A DNA stretch of 64,000 nucleotides from Brevibacillus sp051967035. GTDB taxonomy: Bacteria; Bacillota; Bacilli; Brevibacillales; Brevibacillaceae. Under the pieces are notes generated by a model, which was given only the letters and a program-made list of their open reading frames with translations, was not told the origin of the DNA and ran no database searches. Position numbers and translations under genes: made by a program. Of this stretch, positions 34,072 through 42,522 are shown piece by piece (the stretch's first letter is position 1; the number at the start of each line of letters is the position of its first letter). Location of the stretch: NCBI RefSeq assembly GCF_051967035.1, contig NZ_JBQCKK010000005.1, positions 124,001-188,000 on the forward strand. The letters are read 5' to 3'.

Positions 34072-35145
34072 ATGCGCAAATTTCTGCTCGTTTTGTTCCT
34101 GCTTGTATGTCCCTTGACCGTGTTCGCTCAGGAAGAGGCTGCGATTCCGCTGGAGCAGTTGATCCTGCAACAGCACTTCACGCAAAAAGAATTGGAGCGA
34201 ACCCTCACCTTGCTCAAGGAAGAAGAGACGCAGACCTATCGGGATATCGCCCGAATCGATCTCGACCTGCAGCGTCAAAAGCTCGTGATCGAAGCGATGC
34301 AACGCCATGCCGGCGAGGTGGCACGGGCTTACTACACGGGGGAACGCGCCAATCTTTTGACTCTTCTGCTTCATGCTGAAAATTTCAATCAGCTATTAGT
34401 GATGGTCGATTTCTATCAGCTCTTGTACGAATACGACATGAATCGGCTCCAGGCGTATCATGACGAGCGCACGAAGCTTGCTGCCATGCAGACAGACAAG
34501 CACAACCGGCTGGCGCTGCTCCGCGATCTTCGCCAAAAATACGAGCAGCAGTTGGCAGAGATGCTCGCCATCCAGGCGGAAAAAGCGAAAAACGTGGAGA
34601 AGCTGGACGACCCGACTGCCGTGGAAGCATTGATGAATCACTTGGTTGATGACTGGGAAAAGCGCGGCTTGCCCGCTTTTCAGACGTTTTTTGGCATGCT
34701 GGCCAAGGTGATGGTGCAAGTGCCAGAGCTGGCCACCTTCGATCGCATCCAGTCGGACGGCCTGTTCAACCATACGCTGACGATCAAGCAAAGTGAATTC
34801 AACCAGTTTTTGATGGAAAAGGACGAGTTGTTCAAGCAGTCCCGCTTCACCTTTGAAGACAACAAGCTGATCGTGGAAGGCACCTACGACCATATGGAGC
34901 TTCGCCTTGTCGGCAGCTACGAGCTCGTCTCGCCCACCCAGTTGAAATTCCACATCAGCGAGCTGTACTTCGACGGCTTCGCGTTGCCGCAGGCGACAGT
35001 CGACGAGATGGAAAAAGCATACGACCTCGGCTTCTATCCCGAGCTGATCTCGCCCAACATCCAGGTGCAGGGCATCAGCCTGCAAAACGAAGAACTGAAA
35101 CTTCAACTGAAGCTGAATCTGCCGTTCGGCTTCGGAAAGAAATAA
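34072..35145 (+). CDS. Exported coiled-coil protein of unknown function
   Basis: 357 residues with a cleavable signal peptide (MRKFLLVLFLLVCPLTVFAQ). A long charged helical region follows (about 25-195), with coiled-coil heptads (QQHFTQKELERTLTLLKEEETQTYRDI) and a break at ARAYYTGERANLLTLLLHAENFNQLL, which resembles the helical pair of PcsB/CwlO-like peptidoglycan hydrolase regulators. The C-terminal 150 residues look like a beta-rich domain (FNHTLTIKQSEFNQFL ... VEGTYDHMELRLVGSYELV). No catalytic domain is visible. I do not recognise the family. AAAGGTG upstream of the ATG; convergent with the CapA gene. Confidence 0.75.
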   Translation: MRKFLLVLFLLVCPLTVFAQEEAAIPLEQLILQQHFTQKELERTLTLLKEEETQTYRDIARIDLDLQRQKLVIEAMQRHAGEVARAYYTGERANLLTLLLHAENFNQLLVMVDFYQLLYEYDMNRLQAYHDERTKLAAMQTDKHNRLALLRDLRQKYEQQLAEMLAIQAEKAKNVEKLDDPTAVEALMNHLVDDWEKRGLPAFQTFFGMLAKVMVQVPELATFDRIQSDGLFNHTLTIKQSEFNQFLMEKDELFKQSRFTFEDNKLIVEGTYDHMELRLVGSYELVSPTQLKFHISELYFDGFALPQATVDEMEKAYDLGFYPELISPNIQVQGISLQNEELKLQLKLNLPFGFGKK

Positions 35146-35146
35146 G

Positions 35147-35167
35147 GCCAGCTACCGATTAGCTGGC
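35147..35167. terminator. Terminator between convergent genes
   Basis: GCCAGCT (35147-35153) and AGCTGGC (35161-35167), then TTTTGTTC on the plus strand; the arm overlaps the CapA-gene stop. Confidence 0.75.
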
Positions 35168-36448
35168 TTTTGTTCTGGACACGGCCGTATTCACGTGAAC
35201 CGGCATTTCCTTTTGCAGGCGCTTCATGTACTGAATCGCCTCTTTGGTCAAAGTCGGGTATGTTTCCCCGCGCGCAAGCCCTGCCAGCGTTTCCTCGACG
35301 GGATAGATGACGTAATGGCGCTTGTTGTTTTTGCGAAAAAAATGAACGTAGGTCGGAATAAGCTCCGCCTGCTCGATGCTCGCTTTGCCGAACTCGTCCT
35401 TGTGCAGGGTGAGCTTGAGAATCGCTCCTACATCCTTGTAATCCCAGCGCTGCGCCGAGATGAAGTTCCCGAGCGAATAGGCGATCAGCCCTGTATGCGC
35501 TGTGCCGTCCTCCCGCTTGACGGTCTTCCACTCATACGGCTGCACGACATGAGGATGAGCGCCCAAAATCAGATCGGCGCCGTACGTCAGGCACTGCTCC
35601 GCCACCCGGATTTGTTCCGCATTGGGCATCCGCTGATACTCGACTCCGAAATGCAGGGCCACGGCAATCAGATCCGCACCTTTTTCTTTCGCCCGGGCTA
35701 TGTCTCGTTTCATCCGCTCCGGCGAAATCAGGTTGACGAGATACGGCTTCTCCGGCGGGATGGGGATTCCGTTCGTCCCGTACGTATAGGACAGCAGGGC
35801 GAGCGTAATTCCGTTCTTGCTCAACAGGAGCGGCTCGTTGCGTTCCTCGGCGCTGGCAAACGTCCCGGTGTGCAAGATTCCCGCCTGATCCAGATGGCGA
35901 ATCGTTTGCAGCACGCCCTGCTCCTTCCGATCCATCGCGTGATTGTTCGCGGTCGTTACCGCGGTGAAGCCTGCTTCCTTCAATGCTTGCGCAAGCGATT
36001 CCGGCGAATTGAACCGGGGATATCCCGAATAGCGGGCTTGGCTGCCACTCATCGTCGTTTCCAGATTGCCGATTACCCAGTCTGCCTCTTGAAACAGCGG
36101 GGTGACGTACGGAAAAAACGGCTTGAAATCGTAGGTTTTGTCCATCGGGTTCCAGACGGCGTCCAGTTGCTCCTGATGAACCATGATATCCCCGACAGCG
36201 AGCAGCGAAAGGCGCTGTTCCGGAAAACGCGAAGGCGCTTCCTCCGGGGAAGGGGCAGGTGTACGTACATTTTTTGTGTCGGCAGTCTCGTCCTTCGGCG
36301 TCGGCGAGGGGGCGGGATCAGCCGGGGGCACATGCTGGACCGGAGCCCTGGAGGCTTGCTGATCCGGGGCGCCTGGCGGGACGCATCCGACCAGACTCAT
36401 ACAGCCGACCGCTGCCAGAATGACCCACTTGCTCCATACACCCTTCAT
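35159..36448 (-). CDS. CapA/PgsA-family lipoprotein (metallophosphatase fold)
   Basis: 429-residue lipoprotein with lipobox LVGC at about residue 22, then a Pro/Ala/Ser-rich linker to about 75. The CapA domain follows: LLAVGDIMVHQEQL near 82-95, WVIGNLETTMSG near 123-134, TTANNHAMDRK near 164-174, and GAHPHVVQPYEWK near 298-310. These Asp/Asn/His motifs are the metallophosphoesterase-like metal site of the family. CapA/PgsA relatives take part in poly-gamma-glutamate synthesis, but no capB/capC genes are near, so it is probably one of the widespread stand-alone homologues. ATG at 36448 with AAAGGAG upstream. Confidence 0.87.
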   Translation of the reverse strand: MKGVWSKWVILAAVGCMSLVGCVPPGAPDQQASRAPVQHVPPADPAPSPTPKDETADTKNVRTPAPSPEEAPSRFPEQRLSLLAVGDIMVHQEQLDAVWNPMDKTYDFKPFFPYVTPLFQEADWVIGNLETTMSGSQARYSGYPRFNSPESLAQALKEAGFTAVTTANNHAMDRKEQGVLQTIRHLDQAGILHTGTFASAEERNEPLLLSKNGITLALLSYTYGTNGIPIPPEKPYLVNLISPERMKRDIARAKEKGADLIAVALHFGVEYQRMPNAEQIRVAEQCLTYGADLILGAHPHVVQPYEWKTVKREDGTAHTGLIAYSLGNFISAQRWDYKDVGAILKLTLHKDEFGKASIEQAELIPTYVHFFRKNNKRHYVIYPVEETLAGLARGETYPTLTKEAIQYMKRLQKEMPVHVNTAVSRTKAS

Positions 36449-36547
36449 AGCTACTAGCTCCTTTGTAACGATAAGGTACCTCCTACTTTTTCGCCGCCCC
36501 CCGCCAAAATCCTGTTCGCTTCGTTTTCGTCCGGACCGGGAAAGTCT

Positions 36548-37195
36548 TTACCGTAGCATGCCCGTTACAAACGGATTGTACGTTTTTTCGTAGTCAATCG
36601 TCGTCTTCGGGCCATGTCCGGGGTAGACGATGGTGTCGTCATCCAGCTCAAACAGCTTGTCTTGGATGCTGATCATCAGCGTCTCGTAATCGCCCCCCGG
36701 CAAATCGGTCCGGCCAATGCTCTGGGCAAACAGCACATCTCCGCCAAAGCAATGCTTGCCGATGACAAACGAGCAGCTTCCTGGCGAATGGCCCGGCGTG
36801 TGCAATACCTGGATGTCGAACCCGGCGAGCTGGAGCGTTTGCCCGTCAGCCAGCTCGTATTCGGCGCGCTCGCAGACGATCGGCTCAGGCAGCCCCCAGC
36901 GGCTGGAACCGTTGAGATCGGGATTGGTCAGCCACTCCTGCTCCAGCGGATGGATGTACACAGGCGCTTGGGTCAGTTCCCGCACCTGGTTCAGTCCCCC
37001 GATATGATCGAGGTGGGCGTGGGTCAAAAGAATCGCCACGACGTTTTTGTCGGCAAGGGCCTGCAAAAGCCGCGCTGGCTCCATGCCGGGGTCGATCACA
37101 ATCGTCTCTTCTGTACGGGTGTTGGTCAGGACGTAGGCGTTTGTTTGAAAGCCTCCCAAGGCAAAGGATTGGATGGCAAGCTGTTGGTCGCTCAT
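36548..37195 (-). CDS. Metallo-beta-lactamase-fold hydrolase (YqgX-like)
   Basis: 215-residue MBL hydrolase of the glyoxalase-II-like group. The metal motif THAHLDHIGG (HxHxDH) is near residues 59-68, the second His is in LHTPGHSPGSCSF near 133-145, the bridging Asp in FGGDVLFAQSIGRTDLPGGD near 151-170, and the last His in VYPGHGPKTTI near 192. Members hydrolyse thioesters such as S-lactoyl-thiol adducts, so bacillithiol as partner is a possibility, with bshC in the same window; not shown. ATG at 37195 with GGGAGG upstream. Equivalent to B. subtilis YqgX by similarity and grouping. Confidence 0.88.
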   Translation of the reverse strand: MSDQQLAIQSFALGGFQTNAYVLTNTRTEETIVIDPGMEPARLLQALADKNVVAILLTHAHLDHIGGLNQVRELTQAPVYIHPLEQEWLTNPDLNGSSRWGLPEPIVCERAEYELADGQTLQLAGFDIQVLHTPGHSPGSCSFVIGKHCFGGDVLFAQSIGRTDLPGGDYETLMISIQDKLFELDDDTIVYPGHGPKTTIDYEKTYNPFVTGMLR

Positions 37196-37254
37196 AGGAA
37201 CCTCCCTGTTTTTTTGGTACGATAAGGAAAAACTTGCAGAAAAGGATGAAGCGC

Positions 37255-37755
37255 ATGCGCCCTATGTACGGAATCGAGCTTGCGATCCCAGACGGGAAAT
37301 ATCCTGGCTTCTATGCTCAAGTCATACCGAAAATCGAGGACGCTGTCAATGTCTTTGAACGGGATCAGCTGCTTTTTATCGTCGAGAAGGAGACAGAAAA
37401 AGACAAGCTGGAGACGCTTTTGCAAACGTTCCGCTTGCCTGGTGACGTCTTCTCGCTGCTCTTGCTTCCAGAAGAAGCCGTAATCGCGGATTTGGACGCG
37501 ATCGGGTTCGTCTCGCCGCGTGGCCACAGGTTTGTGTATAGAGAGCAGGTGGCGCTGTTTACGGTGGACAAGGCTTTTGGTACCCCAGCCGATCGCTGGG
37601 CGGCGGCTGAACAGTGGAAGGAGCATGTCAGCGGCACGATCGCGCAAACGGAGCAAAAAGAGCCGATCTACCTCATCGACAGCAGCTTGACGGAGCTCGC
37701 CCAAAGGATTGCCGACGCGTATTCGGTTCGCATACAGTGGCTGCACCAGACGTAG
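37255..37755 (+). CDS. Conserved-looking cytosolic protein of unknown function
   Basis: 166 residues from the ATG at 37255 (MRPMYGIELAIPDGKYPGFY, AAAAGG 9 nt upstream); codons as far as a TTG at 37234 are open, with no better RBS. There is no signal peptide or TM segment; mixed alpha/beta composition with DQLLFIVEKETEKDKLETLLQTF and PVYLID-like EPIYLIDSSLTELAQRIADAYSVRIQWL near the end. I recognise no family. It is divergent from the YqgX-like gene, 59 nt away, and convergent with a membrane-protein gene. Coding character is good. Confidence 0.7.
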   Translation: MRPMYGIELAIPDGKYPGFYAQVIPKIEDAVNVFERDQLLFIVEKETEKDKLETLLQTFRLPGDVFSLLLLPEEAVIADLDAIGFVSPRGHRFVYREQVALFTVDKAFGTPADRWAAAEQWKEHVSGTIAQTEQKEPIYLIDSSLTELAQRIADAYSVRIQWLHQT

Positions 37756-37799
37756 GCATCTCGCTGCGGACGCGGCAGGGGTGGTTCCCGTACGCACCG

Positions 37800-38246
37800 T
37801 CATTCCCGCGGGCCGCTTACCTTCTGCCGGGGACGATTTGGCGGATTGCCGTTATTCACGGTCTGCTTAAAGCCTTCCAAAATTTTTAGAACCGAAGCAA
37901 AAAACGGAGAGCCGAACACGGCAATAATGCCCCACAGCCAGGTTCCTACCTCCCACGGATTGTCCACGTAGGCAGAATCCGCCCCGGTCAAGATCAGCGC
38001 CGGGTCCAGACCGAGCATGCCAAAAATCGCGCCGGCCGCCACAACCGAAATAAGCAGATTGAAAAAACGTTTGTAATGCATCAGACGCGCCGCCTGATTG
38101 TGGTCCTCCAGGCAGTCTTCCTTCGGTTCATAGTCTGTGGACAAAAACGGAATAACCGATTTGAACGCTTCTGTCACACCGGCAGCTGCGCTGGACACGG
38201 CCGTCACATAGACAAAAAAGGCAATGGATGAATCCAAGGTGACCAT
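37800..38246 (-). CDS. Small membrane protein of unknown function
   Basis: 148 residues with three hydrophobic segments (about 7-30, 63-84, 101-122). The loop between the first two is acidic (STDYEPKEDCLEDHNQAARLMHYKR), and the C-terminus is Asn/Pro/Arg-rich (NNGNPPNRPRQKVSGPRE). ATG at 38246 with GGGGGGAA upstream. No family recognised. The layout (one helix, charged loop, hairpin) is loosely like some holins or stress membrane proteins, but there is no supporting context. Confidence 0.65.
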   Translation of the reverse strand: MVTLDSSIAFFVYVTAVSSAAAGVTEAFKSVIPFLSTDYEPKEDCLEDHNQAARLMHYKRFFNLLISVVAAGAIFGMLGLDPALILTGADSAYVDNPWEVGTWLWGIIAVFGSPFFASVLKILEGFKQTVNNGNPPNRPRQKVSGPRE

Positions 38247-38371
38247 GCTGTTCCCCCCTTGTTACAACGTATGCAGGGAGAAGGGCCGCTAGCCAAAATC
38301 GCTGCTTGTTTTTTTCCTTGGCTATACGATAATTAGGAGAGGATTGGAAAATGACGAGAGGTGATATCGCT

Positions 38372-38851
38372 ATGCACAATGATTCATTTGTTTGGAATCA
38401 ATACGATCTGATTCGCCGGCTGTTTTTGGAGTCCGTGTCCAAAACGACGGAGGAAGAAGCCGACATCGTTCCGACGGGCTTCCGTAACAACATTCGCTGG
38501 AATGTCGGCCATATTTTTCTCACCCAGGGTTACTTGCTGTTCGGTCCCACCGGAGTGGAATGTCCGCAGTCCTATGCGGCTCTGTTTAGCCCGGGGACGA
38601 AACCGGCCGATTGGCAAGGCGACATCCCGTCCCTGGAGACGCTCCACGCCCAGTTGACCGAGCAGCATGCGCGTATCAAGGAGCGTTTGCAAGGCCGCTT
38701 GAACGAGCCGCTCCCGAAGCCGTTTGAACTCGGGGACAAGGGAGTCATGCACACGTACGGCGAAATGATGGTCTTCACCTTGTTCCACGAAGGCATGCAC
38801 TTTAGCGCCATCTCTTCCTTGCGCAAAGCGATTGCCGCCGCCAAAGCCTAG
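38372..38851 (+). CDS. DinB/YfiT-family protein
   Basis: 159-residue four-helix-bundle protein of the DinB superfamily, starting at the ATG at 38372 (GAGGTGAT upstream; seven more codons are open). The three expected metal-ligand His lie in RWNVGHIFLTQGY near 43-55 and in TLFHEGMHFSAISSLRK near 133-149 (HxxxH). Members are metal-dependent S-transferases, some bacillithiol-linked; the function of this one is unknown. A clear terminator follows. Confidence 0.82.
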   Translation: MHNDSFVWNQYDLIRRLFLESVSKTTEEEADIVPTGFRNNIRWNVGHIFLTQGYLLFGPTGVECPQSYAALFSPGTKPADWQGDIPSLETLHAQLTEQHARIKERLQGRLNEPLPKPFELGDKGVMHTYGEMMVFTLFHEGMHFSAISSLRKAIAAAKA

Positions 38852-38883
38852 CCTCTTTCGCTTGCAGCAGCCCAAAAAGCGAA

Positions 38884-38906
38884 ACCGCTCCCAAATAGGG
38901 AGCGGT
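38884..38906 (+). terminator. Terminator of the DinB-family gene
   Basis: Perfect 9-bp stem ACCGCTCCC/GGGAGCGGT (38884-38892, 38898-38906), 5-nt loop, short T-rich tail CCTTTG. Confidence 0.75.
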
Positions 38907-39146
38907 CCTTTGTCGAGCCCGATTGCGTATGGGGTTTTACCGGTTATTCTCTTTGGCACTTCAACCTCCATGAAAGAGATAGGTTACCCAAGGAATCGGT
39001 TACTGTCCATCCGACTTTCGTCGACTGCTTGTTCATGGTTATCCACGGATCTTCGCCTCCTGCAAGGCATTTCGCCGTTTCTGTTCATGAATCGTCGGGC
39101 TCGACACCTCTATTATGGCCAGGCAGCCGGTTCTCATACACGCTTT
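38907..39146. other. Intergenic stretch without a recognisable feature
   Basis: Between the DinB terminator and the ylaK stop. Short minus-strand ORFs occur (for example one of 29 codons starting near 39037), but none has a good RBS or family resemblance. Confidence 0.4.
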
Positions 39147-40481
39147 TTACAACAAATCGGCGGCCAGTTGGGCAAGCACGCTCCGCTCGCCTTTTTCCAG
39201 GCGAATGTGCCCGGCCAGCTTCTGATCCTTGAACACCTCGACCACGTACGTCAGACCGTTGTTGCTTTCGTCCAGGTACGGATGGTCGATTTGCTCCGGG
39301 TCTCCCATCAGGACGATTTTCGAGCCGTCCCCTACCCGCGTCAGAATCGTTTTCACCTCATGCTTCGTCAAGTTTTGCGCCTCGTCAATAATGATGAATT
39401 GCCCCGGAATGGAACGACCGCGAATATAGGTCAAGGCTTCTACTTGCAGGCTGCCCATCCCCGCCAAAATTTTATCGAGATCCCCTGGTCGCTTCGTATT
39501 GAACAAATATTCCAGATTATCATAAATCGGTTGCATCCACGGCCGCAATTTCTCTTCTTTCTCGCCGGGCAAATAGCCGATGTCTTTTCCTAAAGGAACG
39601 ATAGGTCTTGCCACTAACAGTTTTTTGTACTTTTGCTGGTCTTCGATCTGCAACAATCCTGCTGCCAGCGCCAGCAACGTCTTCCCTGTCCCCGCCTTGC
39701 CCGTCATGGTCACCAGCGGGATATCGTCTCGCAGCAAAAGCTCGGTTGCCATCCGTTGCTGCACGTTTCGGGCCCGGATGCCCCAAATCGGATCGTCGTC
39801 TGAAACAAGCATTTCCAACATTTTTCCATCGGGGTCCACTTTTCCGATGGCAGAAATGGACGGGTTGCATTCGTCCTTCAGCACGAGAAACTGATGCGGA
39901 TAAAAGCGATAGCGAGGGAAACAGGAGGCCAGTTGCAGCCTTCTCGTCGCGTAGTACGTTTTGATGATCTCCGAGGCGACCATCATTTTCTGATAGCCCG
40001 TGTAGATACTGGAAAATTCCCCCACCACACGATCGGAGAGAAAATCTTCTGCCGAAATGTTCAAAGCATCTGCCTTCACACGCATGAGCGCATCCTTGCT
40101 CACCAAAATGACGGGTCTGGGCTGTGGGGATTGGTTCTCCTCCTCCTGCAGGTTAAGGGCGACCGCCAAAATGCGGTTGTCGTTGGTCATTTCCGTAAAT
40201 TGCTTTTGCAGTTGGTGAAGCGAGGAATGGTTCAGCTCCACCCGAAAGAGCCCGCCTGTCTCCAGGGTAATGCCTTTGTGCAAGTGACCCAGCTCACGAA
40301 AACTGTCAAAGAGCCGCGATACGTACCGTGCGTTGCGGCCAATTTCATCCATGTACCGCTTTTTGGAATCGATTTCTTCCAACACCACAGCGGGTATGAC
40401 AATTTCGTTGTCAGCGAAAGAGAACATCGCCCGTGGATCTTGCAGGAGTACGTTGGTGTCCAGTACGTAGATTTTCTTCAA
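39147..40481 (-). CDS. ylaK: PIN-PhoH ATPase (PhoH2/YlaK)
   Basis: 444-residue fusion of an N-terminal PIN ribonuclease domain (KKIYVLDTNVLLQDPRAMFSF; acidic residues include D8 and later IDSKK, ILVSKDALMRVKA) and a C-terminal PhoH-type ATPase. Walker A is TGKAGTGKTLLALAAG near 257-272, and Walker B FIIIDEAQNLTKHE near 352-365. Sensor-like SKIVLMGDPEQIDHPYLD is near 378. PhoH2 proteins are known as RNA helicase-nucleases. Start is TTG at 40481, supported by AGGAGGCGA upstream. As in B. subtilis, it neighbours ylaJ, here divergently transcribed. Confidence 0.92.
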   Translation of the reverse strand: MKKIYVLDTNVLLQDPRAMFSFADNEIVIPAVVLEEIDSKKRYMDEIGRNARYVSRLFDSFRELGHLHKGITLETGGLFRVELNHSSLHQLQKQFTEMTNDNRILAVALNLQEEENQSPQPRPVILVSKDALMRVKADALNISAEDFLSDRVVGEFSSIYTGYQKMMVASEIIKTYYATRRLQLASCFPRYRFYPHQFLVLKDECNPSISAIGKVDPDGKMLEMLVSDDDPIWGIRARNVQQRMATELLLRDDIPLVTMTGKAGTGKTLLALAAGLLQIEDQQKYKKLLVARPIVPLGKDIGYLPGEKEEKLRPWMQPIYDNLEYLFNTKRPGDLDKILAGMGSLQVEALTYIRGRSIPGQFIIIDEAQNLTKHEVKTILTRVGDGSKIVLMGDPEQIDHPYLDESNNGLTYVVEVFKDQKLAGHIRLEKGERSVLAQLAADLL

Positions 40482-40603
40482 AATCTCGCCTCCTATTACC
40501 CTTCTTCTATACGGTATGCAATTTTTGGAGGGATGCTCAATTGTGGCGACGTGATGTACTACAGTCTATGTTCTGTCGGACAGAGATAGACGGCCCTTTG
40601 GCA

Positions 40604-40632
40604 GAATGAATTGGGGATGGGGGGACAAAATA
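40604..40632 (+). promoter_or_regulatory. Candidate sigma-G promoter of ylaJ
   Basis: GAATG (40604-40608), 17-nt spacer, CAAAATA (40626-40632). It resembles the forespore sigma-F/G pattern (GnATn, 17-18 nt, CATnnTA), with a -10 mismatch at T3. Supported mainly by the gene family it precedes. Confidence 0.4.
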
Positions 40633-40684
40633 CAGGTAACCTGCCCTCCACTCAAGGAGGCATTACGGGAAAGGGAGAATGCGT

Positions 40685-41299
40685 GTGAAACGGATAATCG
40701 TCGGTTGCCTAGGCGCCAGCCTGCTTTTTTCAGGGTGCATGTCTAACAACAAGCCGCCAGCCAACCAGGCTGCGCCACAGCCCAACCAGCAAGTGCCTCA
40801 TACCCAGCGCGTCCAGCAAACGGCCCCGGGACCTTCTTACAACCAATCTTCGCAAGCGACAGCCGATCGGCTTGTGCAATTGGCTACCCGCGTGAAAAAG
40901 GTCAACGGAGCGACAGCGGTCGTCCTCGGCAAGATCGCCGTCGTCGGGATCGATGTGGACGCCCATCTCGATCGGCCAGAGGTCGGCGTCATCAAGTACT
41001 CCGTTGCCGAAGCGATGAAAGAAGACCCGCAGGGCGCAAATGCGATCGTGACAGCCGATCCGGACATCGTCCAGCGGCTGAGGGAAATGGCTGCGGACAT
41101 CCGGCGGGGCCACCCGATCTCGGGCTTTGCCGAGGAGTTGGCCGATATCGTCGGCCGCATCATTCCACAGCTGCCGCGCGACGTAAGGCAGCGGGAGGAA
41201 ACGCCCTCGCAGGAAAATGAACAGCGCATCAATCAAAACGGCCGCTCTCTGCCGCAAGGAAACGACAAGATCAACGCAAACCGTACAGGCACCCCATAA
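40685..41299 (+). CDS. ylaJ: YhcN/YlaJ-family spore lipoprotein
   Basis: Lipoprotein of 204 aa from the GTG at 40685 (GGGAG 7 nt upstream; the ATG at 40679 is too close to it). Signal and lipobox FSGC are at about residue 18. A Gln/Pro/Asn-rich linker follows (NNKPPANQAAPQPNQQVPHT), then the YhcN/YlaJ domain (about 58-155): ADRLVQLATRVKKVNGATAVVLGKIAVVGIDVDAHLDRPEVGVIKYSVAEAMKED, ending in DIVGRIIPQLPRD. Family members are spore-associated lipoproteins that affect germination. It neighbours ylaK as in B. subtilis. Confidence 0.9.
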   Translation: MKRIIVGCLGASLLFSGCMSNNKPPANQAAPQPNQQVPHTQRVQQTAPGPSYNQSSQATADRLVQLATRVKKVNGATAVVLGKIAVVGIDVDAHLDRPEVGVIKYSVAEAMKEDPQGANAIVTADPDIVQRLREMAADIRRGHPISGFAEELADIVGRIIPQLPRDVRQREETPSQENEQRINQNGRSLPQGNDKINANRTGTP

Positions 41300-41310
41300 A
41301 CTCATAAAGA

Positions 41311-41360
41311 AAAGGAGGCATTCGCCTCGGGAGATTACGCCCGGGAAAATGCCTCTTTTT
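41311..41360. terminator. Bidirectional terminator between ylaJ and metC
   Basis: GAGGCATT (41315-41322) with AATGCCTC (41348-41355), then TTTTT; an inner CTCGGG/CCCGGG stem extends it. It overlaps the metC 3' end. Confidence 0.75.
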
Positions 41361-42522
41361 GCGTTGGGGCAGACTTCAGGGGCGGCAGCGCATCCAGTGC
41401 CTGCTTCAAGTCCGCCAGCAAGTCGTCCACGTCTTCCAGCCCTGCGGACAGCCGAATCAGGCCATCGGTGATACCGCGTGCTTCCCGCTCCGCCGCTGGC
41501 ATCGCTGCATGCGACATCGTCACGGGATACGACAAAATCGTCTCGACCGCTCCCAGGCTCACCGCCACGATCGGCAGCTTCACCCGATCAAACAACGCCT
41601 TGGCCCGTTCGCGGCTCCCCACATCGAAGGACAGCACCGCGCCGTGACCGCTTGCTTGCCGTTTTTGGACGAGATGTCCCGGATGGTCAGCCAGCCCCGT
41701 ATAGTACACGCGGTTCACGCCCGGGTGCGCTGACAGCCACTCCGCTAAAATTCCGGCTGATTTGGTGCTGACATCCAGCCGTGCCTTGAGCGTTTTCAAC
41801 CCGCGCATCACCAGCCAGCAGTCCTGCACGCCAAGGATCGCGCCCATGCCGTTCTGAATCAGGTAAAGCTGCTCGCCGAGCGCGGCATCGCGCGTCACGG
41901 CCAGGCCCGCCACAACGTCGCTGTGCCCTCCAATAAACTTGGTCGCGCTGTGAATGACGACATCCGCTCCCAGCTCCAGCGGCCGCTGATAGTACGGCGT
42001 CAAAAACGTATTGTCGACAATCACGAGCAGCCCGTGCTCCTTGGCAACGGCGGACACCGCTGCGATATCGGTCACTTTCAGCGTCGGATTGGACGGCGTT
42101 TCGAGATACACCCCTTTGGTAGCCGGCGTAATCGCCTCGCGCACGGCCTCTGTGCGCGTGGCATCGACAAACGTAACGGAAATGCCCATTCTCGACAACA
42201 CGCGGGTCAAAAAACGAAAGGTGCCGCCGTACACATCCTCCGCGACTACGATATGGTCGCCGGCCGAAAAGAGCATGAACACGCTGGAGATGGCCGCCAT
42301 GCCGGAGGAGAAGGCAAAGCCGCGGGCGCCGCCTTCGAGAGCGGCAATCGCTTCCTCCAGGGCGTGCCTGGTCGGATTGCCGGAACGGGCGTAGTCATAA
42401 GCGCCTGGCTGGTCGAGGTCAAACTGGTGAAACGTGGATGCCTGGTAGATCGGAACCGACGACGCACCTGTAACCGGATCGATGCAGGCTGAGCCGTGAA
42501 GCAGCTTCGTTGCGAAGTTCAT
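41335..42522 (-). CDS. metC: Cystathionine beta-lyase (MetC), PLP enzyme
   Basis: Cys/Met-metabolism PLP-dependent enzyme (395 aa), fold type I. Features are VPIYQASTFHQ near 23, YDYARSGNPTRHALEEAIAALEGG near 43-66 (Tyr/Arg phosphate-binding from the partner subunit), FSSGMAAI near 72, the substrate-side EDVYGGTFR, and the PLP lysine in VIHSATKFIGGHSDVVAG near 190-207. The lyase and gamma-synthase subgroups are hard to separate. I call the second operon gene MetC from the B. subtilis metI-metC order. Its ATG overlaps the metI stop as ATGA. Regulated through the SAM-I riboswitch upstream of metI. Confidence 0.85.
   Translation of the reverse strand: MNFATKLLHGSACIDPVTGASSVPIYQASTFHQFDLDQPGAYDYARSGNPTRHALEEAIAALEGGARGFAFSSGMAAISSVFMLFSAGDHIVVAEDVYGGTFRFLTRVLSRMGISVTFVDATRTEAVREAITPATKGVYLETPSNPTLKVTDIAAVSAVAKEHGLLVIVDNTFLTPYYQRPLELGADVVIHSATKFIGGHSDVVAGLAVTRDAALGEQLYLIQNGMGAILGVQDCWLVMRGLKTLKARLDVSTKSAGILAEWLSAHPGVNRVYYTGLADHPGHLVQKRQASGHGAVLSFDVGSRERAKALFDRVKLPIVAVSLGAVETILSYPVTMSHAAMPAAEREARGITDGLIRLSAGLEDVDDLLADLKQALDALPPLKSAPTQKEAFSRA

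Noticed and set aside
38384..38971. Minus-strand open frame over the DinB-family gene
   Set aside because: Runs antisense through a gene with clear DinB motifs and through its terminator hairpin.
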